This document shows positions 28,801-37,173 of a DNA stretch of 64,000 nt, in pieces (position 1 is the stretch's first letter; every line of letters begins with the position of its first letter). A program made the position numbers and the translations under genes. The DNA is from Lacinutrix mariniflava. Its GTDB lineage: Bacteria; Bacteroidota; Bacteroidia; Flavobacteriales; Flavobacteriaceae. The DNA lies in assembly GCF_001418015.1 (NCBI RefSeq), contig NZ_LIQG01000029.1, forward strand, positions 62,001 to 126,000. The letters are read 5' to 3'. The notes under the pieces were generated by a model that was not told where the DNA came from, made no database searches, and saw only the letters and a program-made list of their open reading frames with translations.

Positions 28801-29520
28801 AGAGTCGTAATCTGAAGTTGTATAATAATCTGGCTTATCTGCTGTTTTAGGAGCAAATTGTTCCACTTTTGGGCCTTTAATAAAAGCCACATTATCTTTA
28901 TAAGCAGAAACAATATCGTTAGGATGTTGTTTTGCAGTCTCTTTTATTAATTTAAAAAGTGATGTTGGTTTTTCTTCACCATCAATAATAAAAGTACCAT
29001 TGAATATTTTATGACGACAATGCTCAGAATTAACCTGAGAGAAACCAAACACTTCAGAATCTGTTAAAGGTCTGCCTATTTTTTTTGAAACACCTTCAAG
29101 GTATTCAACTTCTTCATTATTTAGGGCTAAACCTTCTTGTTTGTTATAAGCAGAAATATCCTCGATATTAAGAATAGGTTCTGGTTTTATATCAATAATA
29201 AAAGACTCTTGATTTAAGCTTTTGTATTTTTCAGAAATCATAGGATCGAAATCCTTAAAGTTTTCTGTTGAAGCCGAGAATTCTTCAATTCTAATAATGT
29301 CAATTATACCCATGTTTTGGGTGATTTCTACGGCGTTGGTACTCCAAGGCGTTATCATAGCAGCACGCGGGCCAATAAAAAAAGCGTCTAAAGACGCTGC
29401 ATTTATTTTTGGTTGGTCGCCAAATAACCAAGTCAGTTTTGAGATGGTTTCTGTTGATAATTCTTTTGTAGCTTGAACAGCAAAGACTTTACTGTTTTGG
29501 TTTCCGAAGAAATGGATCAT
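25858..29520 (-). CDS. purL: Phosphoribosylformylglycinamidine synthase, large single-chain PurL
   Basis: 1220 residues, the size of the proteobacterial/eukaryotic fused enzyme (synthetase plus glutaminase). The synthetase core shows [42 protein letters not shown] (shown only as segments) and HDHGAGG. The C-terminal class I glutamine amidotransferase has the nucleophile Cys in [11 protein letters not shown] and the SHGEGKF segment. It makes FGAM from FGAR, ATP and glutamine, step four of purine synthesis. It is monocistronic, with a TAnnTTTG element at 29553-29560. Confidence 0.97.
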   Translation of the reverse strand: [1220 protein letters not shown]

Positions 29521-29552
29521 TATATAGTTATTTGAAGTTATTTTTAAAACAA

Positions 29553-29560
29553 CAAATTTA
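29553..29560 (-). promoter_or_regulatory. TAnnTTTG -7 element of purL
   Basis: The minus strand reads TAAATTTG, 32 bp before the purL ATG. Confidence 0.55.
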
Positions 29561-29630
29561 GGTTTTTTAGTTATAAGTTTTTCCTAAAAACGTGACTTAA
29601 TTTTATAGTTATCCACGTGGTTATTAACCA

Positions 29631-29663
29631 AAAAAAAAGCGATTCGTTTAGAATCGCTTTTTT
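29631..29663 (-). terminator. Terminator of the secreted endonuclease gene
   Basis: GCGATTC/GAATCGC with flanking A/T runs gives a 13-bp stem (29633-29645 with 29651-29663) and a 5-nt loop. The minus strand continues with T. It lies 19 bp beyond the stop of the endonuclease gene. Confidence 0.9.
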
Positions 29664-29681
29664 AATATGTATTATTAGAAT

Positions 29682-31520
29682 TTAACTTTTAATTAATTTC
29701 TTAGATATACTTCCATTAGGTGTTTCTAATTTTAAGATAAAAACGCCTTTATTTAATTTCGAAACGTTCACTTGATTGTTCGTTGGTGTAACATTTCCTT
29801 CTAAAATTTTCTTCCCTAAAATATCGTAGATTTCAAAACGAGTAGCTTCTTTTGCTTCAATATTTAAAAGATTTCCTTTAACAGGATTTGGGTATATTTT
29901 AATAGTATTTAAAGCAAATTCATCAACGCTTAATGATGTATAACATGTCCAGCTTAAATTATCAATTGCTACTCTAGCTCCATTTGAAGTATCGTCGTCT
30001 TGAATGACTACTGTAATGTTACCTTCTGTATCTATACCAGAGATTGTTGTTGTTTGTACAGTTGAATCGTAAGTTGTATTACCTTTAAGAACACCATTTA
30101 CATAAATACTAAGTGTACCTCCTGATCCTGAGTATTTTTGCTGAGTTGTTAAGGTTAATTCTCCTATTCCACCTGCTATTAGAGGAGAAGTTAAGGTACC
30201 TGCGCTGTTGGTTCTTGTGTCAATTACTATTGCTCTAGAGCCAGCTATATCTTGATCTGTTCTTGCTCTAGTTGCATTCCACTCTCCATAACTATCTGTC
30301 CATGCTCTTGATGAATATGAGCTACTATTGGCTGGCATTAGTTCAAAATCTTGTTCAACTGGAGTTATACAACTTGTTCCCGCTGGAGTTCCTGCTAACG
30401 TTGTTTCTGTATCAGCATTACTTAGAGAAGACTCATTGTTTGCAGCATCTTTAGCTAAAACAGTAAAAGAATAAGTTGTTTCTGGAGCTAACCCAGTTAC
30501 AGTATAAGTAGTCGCTGTTGAGTTTGTAGATGTGTAAAGTGTACCATCAACATAAATAATATAAGTAGTTACCGCAGTGTTGTCTGTAGAAGCGGTCCAT
30601 GATAAGTCAATACTGTTTTCTGTTGGGTTATTTGCAACTAATGCTGTTGGATCTGTTGGTGCTTCTGTATCCGCAGGAGGTTGAGCTCCCCATCTATTTT
30701 CTGCAGGAACTCCTCCCCAAATTACAGTTGCTAAATAAGGGTTGTCTATAAAAGGATTACGGTTACCTTGAGCATGAGTATTTGAAGTGTCTCCATGATA
30801 AGTATTTCTATTATCTTCAATTAAAGATACAGGATCAGCAGCATTCCATTCTAATAATAAATCAATCATGTTTGTATCTACACTGTTAGTGATACCATTT
30901 GCTACGTTTGAAGGTAAACATTGCGTACCATAACGTGAGTACATATACATCATCATTCTAGCAACATCTCCTCTCCAATCTGTACCGCCAACTGTTGCAT
31001 CTCCAGGATACCATCCACTAGAAGTTGTACCAGAGTTTCCAGAACCTGCAGCAAACCTAAGGCTACCTCTTTCTCCATTACGTTGCACATCTGAAGGACG
31101 TAAATGGTGTGCATCAGATCCAGGACCAGAAGTTCCTAAATTTGGATTCCCTAAAGATTTTGCATAAGTGTGCTCTCTATTCCAATCTCCAGTACCGCCT
31201 CCGTTACTGTTCTTACTTCTAGATAAATCATTAGTTATATCGCCATCCGAACCATTTTCCCAACCGTAAATAAGAAAAACATTGTTAGGATTATTTGGAT
31301 CTAAATCGGTTATTTTTGAAGCGTCCCAAACATTAGAATAGCTTAAGAAATTTGCATGAGCGTTAATTGTTGTTGTTGCTAAATCATCAAATAGATCTAA
31401 TTGTGTTTGCGTAAAATCTACATCGCTATAATAAGATTGAAGGTCTGCTGGTGGTGTTAATTGTGCATAACCAAATGCAGAAATTAAAATTGTTAAAACT
31501 AATAAGTAAAATTGTTTCAT
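29682..31520 (-). CDS. Secreted endonuclease I (EndA/NucM-like) with FN3 and T9SS sorting domain
   Basis: 612 residues. A signal peptide covers about residues 1-19 (LTILISAFGYAQ). The endonuclease I domain covers about residues 50-275, with NREHTYAKSLGNP and GPGSDAHHLRPSDVQRNGER. A fibronectin type III domain lies at about 290-375 (DTEAPTDPTALVANNPTENS to TVLAKDAANNESSLSN). A beta-rich segment follows, then a T9SS type A sorting domain (IKIYPNPVKGNLLNIEA ... GVFILKLETPNGSISKKLIKS). It is predicted to degrade extracellular DNA or RNA for phosphate and nucleotide scavenging. It starts 19 bp after the methyltransferase stop on the same strand. Confidence 0.92.
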   Translation of the reverse strand: MKQFYLLVLTILISAFGYAQLTPPADLQSYYSDVDFTQTQLDLFDDLATTTINAHANFLSYSNVWDASKITDLDPNNPNNVFLIYGWENGSDGDITNDLSRSKNSNGGGTGDWNREHTYAKSLGNPNLGTSGPGSDAHHLRPSDVQRNGERGSLRFAAGSGNSGTTSSGWYPGDATVGGTDWRGDVARMMMYMYSRYGTQCLPSNVANGITNSVDTNMIDLLLEWNAADPVSLIEDNRNTYHGDTSNTHAQGNRNPFIDNPYLATVIWGGVPAENRWGAQPPADTEAPTDPTALVANNPTENSIDLSWTASTDNTAVTTYIIYVDGTLYTSTNSTATTYTVTGLAPETTYSFTVLAKDAANNESSLSNADTETTLAGTPAGTSCITPVEQDFELMPANSSSYSSRAWTDSYGEWNATRARTDQDIAGSRAIVIDTRTNSAGTLTSPLIAGGIGELTLTTQQKYSGSGGTLSIYVNGVLKGNTTYDSTVQTTTISGIDTEGNITVVIQDDDTSNGARVAIDNLSWTCYTSLSVDEFALNTIKIYPNPVKGNLLNIEAKEATRFEIYDILGKKILEGNVTPTNNQVNVSKLNKGVFILKLETPNGSISKKLIKS

Positions 31521-31539
31521 AAGTAAGGGTTTATTAATA

Positions 31540-32760
31540 TTAAGATTTCTTTTCTAATAATGCCATATAGAATCCGTCGAAACCAGATTCGTGAGATAAT
31601 ATTACTTTATCTTTTACAAAGGTAAAATCTTTTCCGTTTTCCGATGTTAAGAAATTATCAACTTGTTCATTATTTTCAGAAGGTAAAATAGAACAAGTAG
31701 CATAAACTAACTTTCCACCTGGTTTCACCATTCTAGAATATGAGTTTAATATTTCTTGTTGCGTTTTCTTAATTTTCTCAATAAATTCTGGTTGCATTTT
31801 CCATTTTGCATCAGGATTTCTGCGCAATACTCCTAATCCAGAACAAGGTGCATCTATTAAAACACGGTCTGCTTTATCGTATAATTTTTTAATTGGTTTG
31901 GTAGAATCTATAACTCGCATCTCTATGTTGTGAGCTCCAGCACGTTTTGCACGACGCTTTAATTCTTTTAATTTATTCTCATAAATATCCATTGCAATTA
32001 TCTGACCTTTATTTTCCATTAAGGCAGCAAGGTGTAACGTTTTTCCACCTGCACCTGCGCAAGTATCCACAACTTTCATTCCACCTTTTACGTCAAGAAA
32101 TTCTGCAACTAGTTGAGAAGATGCGTCTTGTACTTCAAACCACCCGTTTTTAAAAGCTTCTGTAGTAAACACGTTTCCGCGCTCAGCAAGTTTTAAAGCA
32201 CTTGGGTGTCCTTTTAATTCTTCAGTTTCAACGTCTAAATCGAATAAAGCTGTTTTTAATTGCTCTTTTGTTGTTTTAAGTGTGTTTACTCTTAAAATAA
32301 CATCGGCTTGTTGGTTAAGAGCAGTAGCTTCTTTGTTCCATACTTTTTCGCCAAGCTCACTTACAATAAGTTCATCCATCCAATCTGGAAAAGATTCTTT
32401 TATTTTTCTAACTTTAGATAATTCATCAAAACGTCCTTTTATTTTTCTTGTAGGTGTGTTTTCAAAATAAGTCCAGTCTGGTAATTTAATACCTTTTAGT
32501 GTTGCCCAAACCGCAAATAAACGCCAAACGTCGTCACGCGAAAAAGGTTCTTTAACCTCTGCAATCTCAGCATACAGACGTTTCCAACGCACAATGTCGT
32601 ATGTTGTTTCGGCTACAAAACCACGATCTCTACTTCCCCAACGCTTATCTCGTTTTAAAAGTTGTTGTACTACTTTATCTGCGTATTTTCCCTCGTTAAA
32701 GATTAGTAATAATCCATCAACCGTAGCAAAACATAAATTTCTATGTAATCTCATTTTCAA
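31540..32760 (-). CDS. RsmB/NOP-family rRNA cytosine-C5 methyltransferase
   Basis: 406 residues. The SAM-binding motif VVDTCAGAGGKTLHLAALM is near residue 235. Motif IV reads DAPCSGLGVLRRNPDAKWK and motif VI reads VYATCSILPSENNEQ, supplying the two cysteines of RNA m5C methyltransferases. The N-terminal region (RWGSRDRGFVAETTYDIVRW) is the NusB-like RNA-binding part typical of RsmB. It methylates C5 of a cytosine, probably in 16S rRNA. A -7 element lies at 32809-32816. Confidence 0.92.
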   Translation of the reverse strand: MKMRLHRNLCFATVDGLLLIFNEGKYADKVVQQLLKRDKRWGSRDRGFVAETTYDIVRWKRLYAEIAEVKEPFSRDDVWRLFAVWATLKGIKLPDWTYFENTPTRKIKGRFDELSKVRKIKESFPDWMDELIVSELGEKVWNKEATALNQQADVILRVNTLKTTKEQLKTALFDLDVETEELKGHPSALKLAERGNVFTTEAFKNGWFEVQDASSQLVAEFLDVKGGMKVVDTCAGAGGKTLHLAALMENKGQIIAMDIYENKLKELKRRAKRAGAHNIEMRVIDSTKPIKKLYDKADRVLIDAPCSGLGVLRRNPDAKWKMQPEFIEKIKKTQQEILNSYSRMVKPGGKLVYATCSILPSENNEQVDNFLTSENGKDFTFVKDKVILSHESGFDGFYMALLEKKS

Positions 32761-32808
32761 TATTTAATAGAATAAAAACCAAGTTATTTTGATGTTTAAT
32801 TCAGCTTA

Positions 32809-32816
32809 CAAAGGTA
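32809..32816 (-). promoter_or_regulatory. TAnnTTTG -7 element of the methyltransferase gene
   Basis: The minus strand reads TACCTTTG, 48 bp before the start codon, in the region divergent from the ECF sigma gene. Confidence 0.55.
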
Positions 32817-32883
32817 CATTAAAAGTTTAATAGTTGAAGAGTTTAACTAAAGTGTTATCTTTTCGAAAAAAAATATTTTTGCA

Positions 32884-32911
32884 CAAGTTTTTAATTTCTA
32901 TTGCATCTAAA
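32884..32911 (+). promoter_or_regulatory. ECF promoter copy 1 (sigma gene, autoregulation)
   Basis: CAAGTT at 32884-32889, then 13 nt, then GCATCTAAA at 32903-32911. The sigma gene start codon is 31 nt further on. Four other copies in the next 6.4 kb have identical spacing. Confidence 0.8.
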
Positions 32912-32942
32912 TACTATTAATATAATTTTCTAATTCTTTTTT

Positions 32943-33521
32943 TTGACTGACACAGAATTCATAAAACAATTAATAAATAAAAGCCAGCTGGCTTACAGTA
33001 CTCTTTTGGACGATTTTCAACAAAAGGTATTTGCGACTTGTATTTCGTTTGTGCCTAATACTGAAGATGCCGAGGATATTGCACAAGAAGTTTTTGTTGA
33101 AGTGTTTAATTCTATACATAAGTTTAAAGGTGATTCTAAATTATCTACTTGGATTTATAGAATTACAACCAATAAGTGTTTAGAGTTTATAAGAAAGAAA
33201 AACACTAAAAAACGTTTTGCTTTTTTGCAATCTATTACAGGAAATGCAATACCAATGGATAAGACGTCTTATTTTACGGATATGAATCATCCAGGAATAA
33301 TATTAGAAAATAAAGAAGATAGTGAGGCTTTATTTTATGCGATTAATCAATTACCAAAAGCGCAGCGTATTGTTTTTACACTTCATAAAATAGATGGTAA
33401 AAGTTATAAGGAAATTTGTGAGATTACAAATAAGAGCCTGTCATCAGTAGAGTCTTTAATGTTTAGGTCTAAAAAGAGCTTACAAAAATTATTAGAAAAT
33501 TTTTATAAAAATAATAGTTAG
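32943..33521 (+). CDS. ECF RNA polymerase sigma factor, regulator of the EF-hand/CotH/YHYH/SCO locus
   Basis: 192 residues. Region 2 is near residues 20-85 (EDAEDIAQEVFVEVFNSIHK; KLSTWIYRITTNKCLEFIR) and region 4 near residues 130-185 (QLPKAQRIVFTLHKIDGKSYKEICEI). The start is TTG: an in-frame TAA lies 12 bp upstream and the next Met is beyond region 2, so no ATG is possible. The gene is preceded by the repeated bipartite motif, implying autoregulation. The anti-sigma candidate follows at 33575 with its own copy of the motif. Confidence 0.92.
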   Translation: MTDTEFIKQLINKSQLAYSTLLDDFQQKVFATCISFVPNTEDAEDIAQEVFVEVFNSIHKFKGDSKLSTWIYRITTNKCLEFIRKKNTKKRFAFLQSITGNAIPMDKTSYFTDMNHPGIILENKEDSEALFYAINQLPKAQRIVFTLHKIDGKSYKEICEITNKSLSSVESLMFRSKKSLQKLLENFYKNNS

Positions 33522-33523
33522 CG

Positions 33524-33551
33524 CAAGTTTTTAAAACAATTTGCATCTAAA
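33524..33551 (+). promoter_or_regulatory. ECF promoter copy 2 (anti-sigma/Spy-like genes)
   Basis: CAAGTT at 33524-33529, 13 nt, GCATCTAAA at 33543-33551, 23 nt before the ATG at 33575. Confidence 0.8.
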
Positions 33552-33574
33552 AGAATATAGTAAAGAATACGATT

Positions 33575-33880
33575 ATGATTATACAAGATAAGATTAAAAA
33601 GACTTTAGAAGTCTTTGATAAAATAGAAAGCGTTAAAACACCTCCTTTTTTTAAGGATAAGACTATGCAACGCTTATTTAGCGAAAAAGAAGAAATTAAA
33701 TCTGTATCTATATGGAATTGGTTTACACCGCAACTGCAATTAGCAACTTTAGCTTGTATTGTTTTTGTTAATGTTTACGCCATAAACCAAATAAAGAGTT
33801 CTAAATATGAAGCTTCAGTTTCAAGTTTTGCTTCAGATTATGGAATTACAGCAGAAAATGAATCTTCACTTTTTAATTAA
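33575..33880 (+). CDS. Putative anti-sigma factor, single membrane segment
   Basis: 101 residues. A cytosolic N-terminal half of about 50 residues (KIKKTLEVFDKIESVKTPPFF) is followed by one membrane helix near residues 55-72 (LQLATLACIVFVNVYAI) and a short periplasmic tail. Size, topology and position directly after the ECF sigma gene fit a small Bacteroidota anti-sigma factor. There is no zinc-binding HxxxCxxC motif. It has its own copy of the ECF promoter and is followed after 5 bp by the Spy-like gene. The role is inferred from context. Confidence 0.7.
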   Translation: MIIQDKIKKTLEVFDKIESVKTPPFFKDKTMQRLFSEKEEIKSVSIWNWFTPQLQLATLACIVFVNVYAINQIKSSKYEASVSSFASDYGITAENESSLFN

Positions 33881-33885
33881 TTGTT

Positions 33886-34362
33886 ATGAAAAAAAACGAC
33901 GTTTTATATATACTCCTTGTAGTATTAATAATAATGAATGGTTTTTTCTTATATAATTATTTAGGAAGACCAGAACATAAAGGGCCAAAAGAAAATGGTG
34001 AATTTATTGTAAAAGCATTAGGGTTAAATGAGACACAATTAAAGCAATTTAGGAGTGTAGAAAAAAGCCATCACGACAGTATGAGAAATATTGGTGATAA
34101 TGTTAAGGTTTATAAAGATGAATTGTTTCGAAAAATTTCAGTTTCAGAAGTTAATCAAGATGAAATAGATAGCTTAATAATATTAATTTCAGAAAATGAA
34201 GTTCTAAAAGAAAAAGCTATTTTTAATAGACTTCGCGGCATTTATAATTTATGTAATGCAGAGCAAAAACAGCGCTTTAGTGATATTATAAAAAAAGCAC
34301 GTAGACCAGATAGACCTGGAGCAGAAGGCCCAAGAGGAGGAAGACCGAATAGACCAGAATAG
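33886..34362 (+). CDS. Spy/CpxP-like periplasmic sensor, membrane-anchored
   Basis: 158 residues. A membrane anchor covers residues about 7-26 (LYILLVVLIIMNGFFLYNYL), followed by a helical periplasmic domain with the LTxxQ-like GLNETQLKQFRSVEKSHHD segment typical of Spy/CpxP/ZraP (heavy-metal resistance) proteins. The tail RPDRPGAEGPRGGRPNRPE is Gly/Pro/Arg-rich. It is 5 bp after the anti-sigma gene and should be co-transcribed. I infer that it relays an envelope or metal signal to the anti-sigma factor. The N-terminal coding A8 run (33889-33896) is intact. Confidence 0.75.
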   Translation: MKKNDVLYILLVVLIIMNGFFLYNYLGRPEHKGPKENGEFIVKALGLNETQLKQFRSVEKSHHDSMRNIGDNVKVYKDELFRKISVSEVNQDEIDSLIILISENEVLKEKAIFNRLRGIYNLCNAEQKQRFSDIIKKARRPDRPGAEGPRGGRPNRPE

Positions 34363-34384
34363 CTACTGTTTACAGATAGATTTT

Positions 34385-34418
34385 AAAAGGCCTTTATTTT
34401 ATATAAAGGTCTTTTTTT
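34385..34418 (+). terminator. Terminator after the Spy-like gene
   Basis: AAAAGGCCTTTAT (34385-34397) pairs with ATAAAGGTCTTTT (34403-34415, one G-T wobble) around a 5-nt loop, followed by a T run. It ends the sigma-module transcript before the next ECF promoter. Confidence 0.85.
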
Positions 34419-34444
34419 TGTGCTTTTTTTAACAAAAGCACGCA

Positions 34445-34472
34445 CAAGTTATTTGTTTATGTAGCATCTAAA
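34445..34472 (+). promoter_or_regulatory. ECF promoter copy 3 (EF-hand/CotH genes)
   Basis: CAAGTT at 34445-34450, 13 nt, GCATCTAAA at 34464-34472, 26 nt before the ATG at 34499. Confidence 0.8.
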
Positions 34473-34498
34473 AGTACATAACAAATAAAATTTAGATT

Positions 34499-34783
34499 AT
34501 GAAAAGCAACACATTTAAAACAGCAATATTAGTTTTTGGACTAACAGTATTAGTCGGTAATATTTCTTTTGGACAATCGGAAAACAGAAAAGAAAAAACA
34601 CCTCCTACGTTTAGCGAGTTATTAAAAGAAATGGATAAAAATGAAGATGGAAAGATTTCAAAATCAGAGCTTAAAGGTCCGTTAAAAGAAGACTTTTCTA
34701 AAATAGATACAGATGAAGATGGTTTTATTTCTGAAAAAGAATTAAAAAAAGCACCAAAGCCAAAAAGAAGAGAAAGAAACTAG
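34499..34783 (+). CDS. Small secreted EF-hand protein
   Basis: 94 residues. A signal peptide covers about residues 1-26 (AILVFGLTVLVGNISFGQ). Two canonical 12-residue calcium loops follow, DKNEDGKISKSE and DTDEDGFISEKE, joined by the GPLKEDFSKI linker that recurs in the other EF-hand proteins of the locus. A basic tail (KPKRRERN) ends it. It is the first gene behind ECF promoter copy 3 and is followed 41 bp later by the CotH-like gene. It is probably a periplasmic or surface calcium-binding protein. Confidence 0.88.
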   Translation: MKSNTFKTAILVFGLTVLVGNISFGQSENRKEKTPPTFSELLKEMDKNEDGKISKSELKGPLKEDFSKIDTDEDGFISEKELKKAPKPKRRERN

Positions 34784-34824
34784 AAAATACTAATTAGCAG
34801 TTAAATAAACCAAAAATAAACGGA

Positions 34825-36291
34825 ATGAAAAGATTAAAAAGAAACCTAAACCTATTTATTGTAGCAATAACATTTGGAGCCACTATATTAACATTTAACG
34901 CCTGTGCTAGCGATGAAGATATTGCAGCTGTAGTTGCAGACGAGGAAGCAGCAGAAGAAGCAGACGATAGCGATTTTGTAGCAACAGATTGGACAGCAGA
35001 AACACATAGTAAAGATGCAGACCCTAATTTTGACGAAGTCTTTGAAGATAATGCAGTAAAAAGACTAGATATTGTTATTACAGAAACACGTTGGCAAAGT
35101 ATGTTGGACGACATGACCAATCTTTACGGAACGTTTGGTTCTGGAGCAGTTGGAGCTGGAGGACCAGTAGGTGGTGGTCCAGGAGGTCCGGTTGAAACTG
35201 CTTTAGATGAGGAAGATCCAATTTTTGTACCAGGTGAAGTGTTTTATAATGGAAAAGAATGGTATAGAGTTGGTGTCCGTTTTAAAGGAAATTCAAGTTT
35301 AAAAACAAGTTGGGAAAGTGGTATTTTAAAACTGTCTTTTAAATTAGATTTCGATGAGTTTGAAGATGATTATCCTCAAATTGATAACCAGCGTTTCTAT
35401 GGTTTTAAAAAATTAAGTCTTAAAAATAATTTTAACGACAATTCTATGCTTCGAGAAAAAGTAGCTACAGATGTGTTTAGAAATGCAGGTTTAGTATCTT
35501 CTCATGCTGCATTTTATACTGTTTATGTAGATCATGGAAATGGACCTGAATATTTTGGAGTTTATACTTTAGTTGAAGAAGTGGATGATACTGTATTAGA
35601 CGAACAATTCTCAGACGATAATGGTAATTTATATAAGCCAGATGGAGATGCAGCAACTTTTGCTCTAGGTACTTATAATGAATCTGAATATGTAAAGAAA
35701 ACAAACGAAGATGAAGGTGATTTTTCTGATATAGAAAGCTTATTATCCATTTTACATGATGACACTAGAACTACAGATCCTGTGGCTTGGAGAACAAATC
35801 TTGATGCTGTTTTAGATACGGATGTGTTTTTAAAATATCTGGCAGTAAATACAGTGATTCAAAATTGGGATACTTATGGTAGAATGACGCATAATTACTT
35901 CTTATATAATAACCCAGATACTAGCAAGCTAACTTGGATTCCTTGGGATAATAATGAAGCTCTAGAAACTGGGAATATGCAAGGTGCTTTACCGTTAGAT
36001 TTTTCTGGATTAAACGCGAGCGAATGGCCTTTAATTGGTTATCTGTATCAAGACTCGGTTTATAAATCTCAATACGATACTTATGTTCAAGAAGTTGTAG
36101 ATGGAGCATTTAATGTAAGCACAATGCAGTCCACTTATTCTACTTATGCATCATTAGTACAACCATACGCAATCTCGGAAATTGAAGGTTATACGTTTTT
36201 AAATAATAGCTCAGATTTTCAAAGTGCAGTAAACGAACTTAATACTCATGTTTCAGCAAGAGCAAGTGCTGCAAGTGATTATTTAAATTAA
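34825..36291 (+). CDS. CotH-kinase-family lipoprotein
   Basis: 488 residues. The lipoprotein signal ends at TFNAC (Cys near residue 28) and is followed by an acidic linker. The CotH domain covers about residues 70-440. It shows GVRFKGNSSL, KLSFKLDFDEF, FYGFKKLSLKNNFNDNSMLRE, YFGVYTLVEEVD, GNLYKPDG and the NTVIQNWDTYGRMTHNYFLY / LTWIPWDNNEAL segments. CotH proteins are atypical kinases first known from Bacillus spore coat. A Gly/Pro-rich insert lies near residues 109-127. It is co-transcribed with the EF-hand gene. Kinase activity in Bacteroidota is inferred from homology. Confidence 0.85.
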   Translation: MKRLKRNLNLFIVAITFGATILTFNACASDEDIAAVVADEEAAEEADDSDFVATDWTAETHSKDADPNFDEVFEDNAVKRLDIVITETRWQSMLDDMTNLYGTFGSGAVGAGGPVGGGPGGPVETALDEEDPIFVPGEVFYNGKEWYRVGVRFKGNSSLKTSWESGILKLSFKLDFDEFEDDYPQIDNQRFYGFKKLSLKNNFNDNSMLREKVATDVFRNAGLVSSHAAFYTVYVDHGNGPEYFGVYTLVEEVDDTVLDEQFSDDNGNLYKPDGDAATFALGTYNESEYVKKTNEDEGDFSDIESLLSILHDDTRTTDPVAWRTNLDAVLDTDVFLKYLAVNTVIQNWDTYGRMTHNYFLYNNPDTSKLTWIPWDNNEALETGNMQGALPLDFSGLNASEWPLIGYLYQDSVYKSQYDTYVQEVVDGAFNVSTMQSTYSTYASLVQPYAISEIEGYTFLNNSSDFQSAVNELNTHVSARASAASDYLN

Positions 36292-36322
36292 TTTTTTATT
36301 AAATTTTTGGTTGGTTAATGTG

Positions 36323-36362
36323 AAAAGGCTCTGTAATGTAAAAGTTATGGAGTCTTTTTTTA
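36323..36362 (+). terminator. Terminator after the CotH-like gene
   Basis: AAAAGGCTC (36323-36331) pairs with GAGTCTTTT (36350-36358, one wobble), with an inner stem TAA/TTA, followed by T residues. Confidence 0.75.
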
Positions 36363-36403
36363 TAAAAAAGTAAATTATTGTAATTTTTAAAGCACTACAA
36401 AGA

Positions 36404-37153
36404 ATGAAGATTTTCAGAAAACTTAGAAGAACTTTAATTGCTTCAGGAAAAACTAGAAGCTATTTAATTTATGCTTTTGGAGAAATTGTATTAATTGTTA
36501 TCGGTATTTTAATTGCCTGGAAAATTAATAGTTTAAATGAAATACGAAAAAATAAAATTGTAGAGCATAAAATCTATCAAAGTTTAAACGAAGAGTTAGA
36601 TTCTAATTTAAAAATTTTGGATTCTTCAATATATAGATATTCAGAAAATGTAAAAATAATTAGTAACACAATAAGGAATGTTGGTTTGCAACCAGAAGAG
36701 ATAACAACTCAATTAAAAAAGGATATTGTTTTACTTAACTATAAACTAACTCAATTACATGATGGCGCAATAAACTCAATAAATAGCACAAATAAATTTG
36801 AGTTTATAGAAAGTGCAGTATTAAAACATTTAATAGCATCTTACCCAAACGAATTAGACAATTTTAACAGTCAGGAAGCTAAAATTGAAAACATTATTAC
36901 AAACCGTTTAAAACCAGAAATAGAATTGCATGTTTCTTTATTAGATATTATTTCTAACCGAGACATTGGCTTTAAAACAGCAAACTCTTTTTCGATACAA
37001 TCTAATTATGTCGCCCTTTTAAATAGTAGAGGCTATCAAAATGCTATGGTTGATAGGTTAATACAAACAGAAATACAATTAGCAAATAGTATAAGTTTAA
37101 GAGATAAAACAAAAGCTATAGCATCTAAATTAAATGTAGAATTAGGTATTTAG
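36404..37153 (+). CDS. DUF6090-like membrane-anchored protein
   Basis: 249 residues. The N-terminus KIFRKLRRTLIASGKTRSYLIYAFGEIVLIVIGILIAWKIN (shown here only as its type: a basic stretch, then GEIVLIVIGILIA and a WxxN motif) is characteristic of a family abundant in Flavobacteriia, known as DUF6090. One membrane helix lies near residues 24-42, then a helical periplasmic domain. It sits inside the ECF locus but follows a terminator and has no copy of the ECF motif, so its link to the regulon is uncertain. Confidence 0.8.
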   Translation: MKIFRKLRRTLIASGKTRSYLIYAFGEIVLIVIGILIAWKINSLNEIRKNKIVEHKIYQSLNEELDSNLKILDSSIYRYSENVKIISNTIRNVGLQPEEITTQLKKDIVLLNYKLTQLHDGAINSINSTNKFEFIESAVLKHLIASYPNELDNFNSQEAKIENIITNRLKPEIELHVSLLDIISNRDIGFKTANSFSIQSNYVALLNSRGYQNAMVDRLIQTEIQLANSISLRDKTKAIASKLNVELGI

Positions 37154-37173
37154 AAAAATATAATAATCTAACG

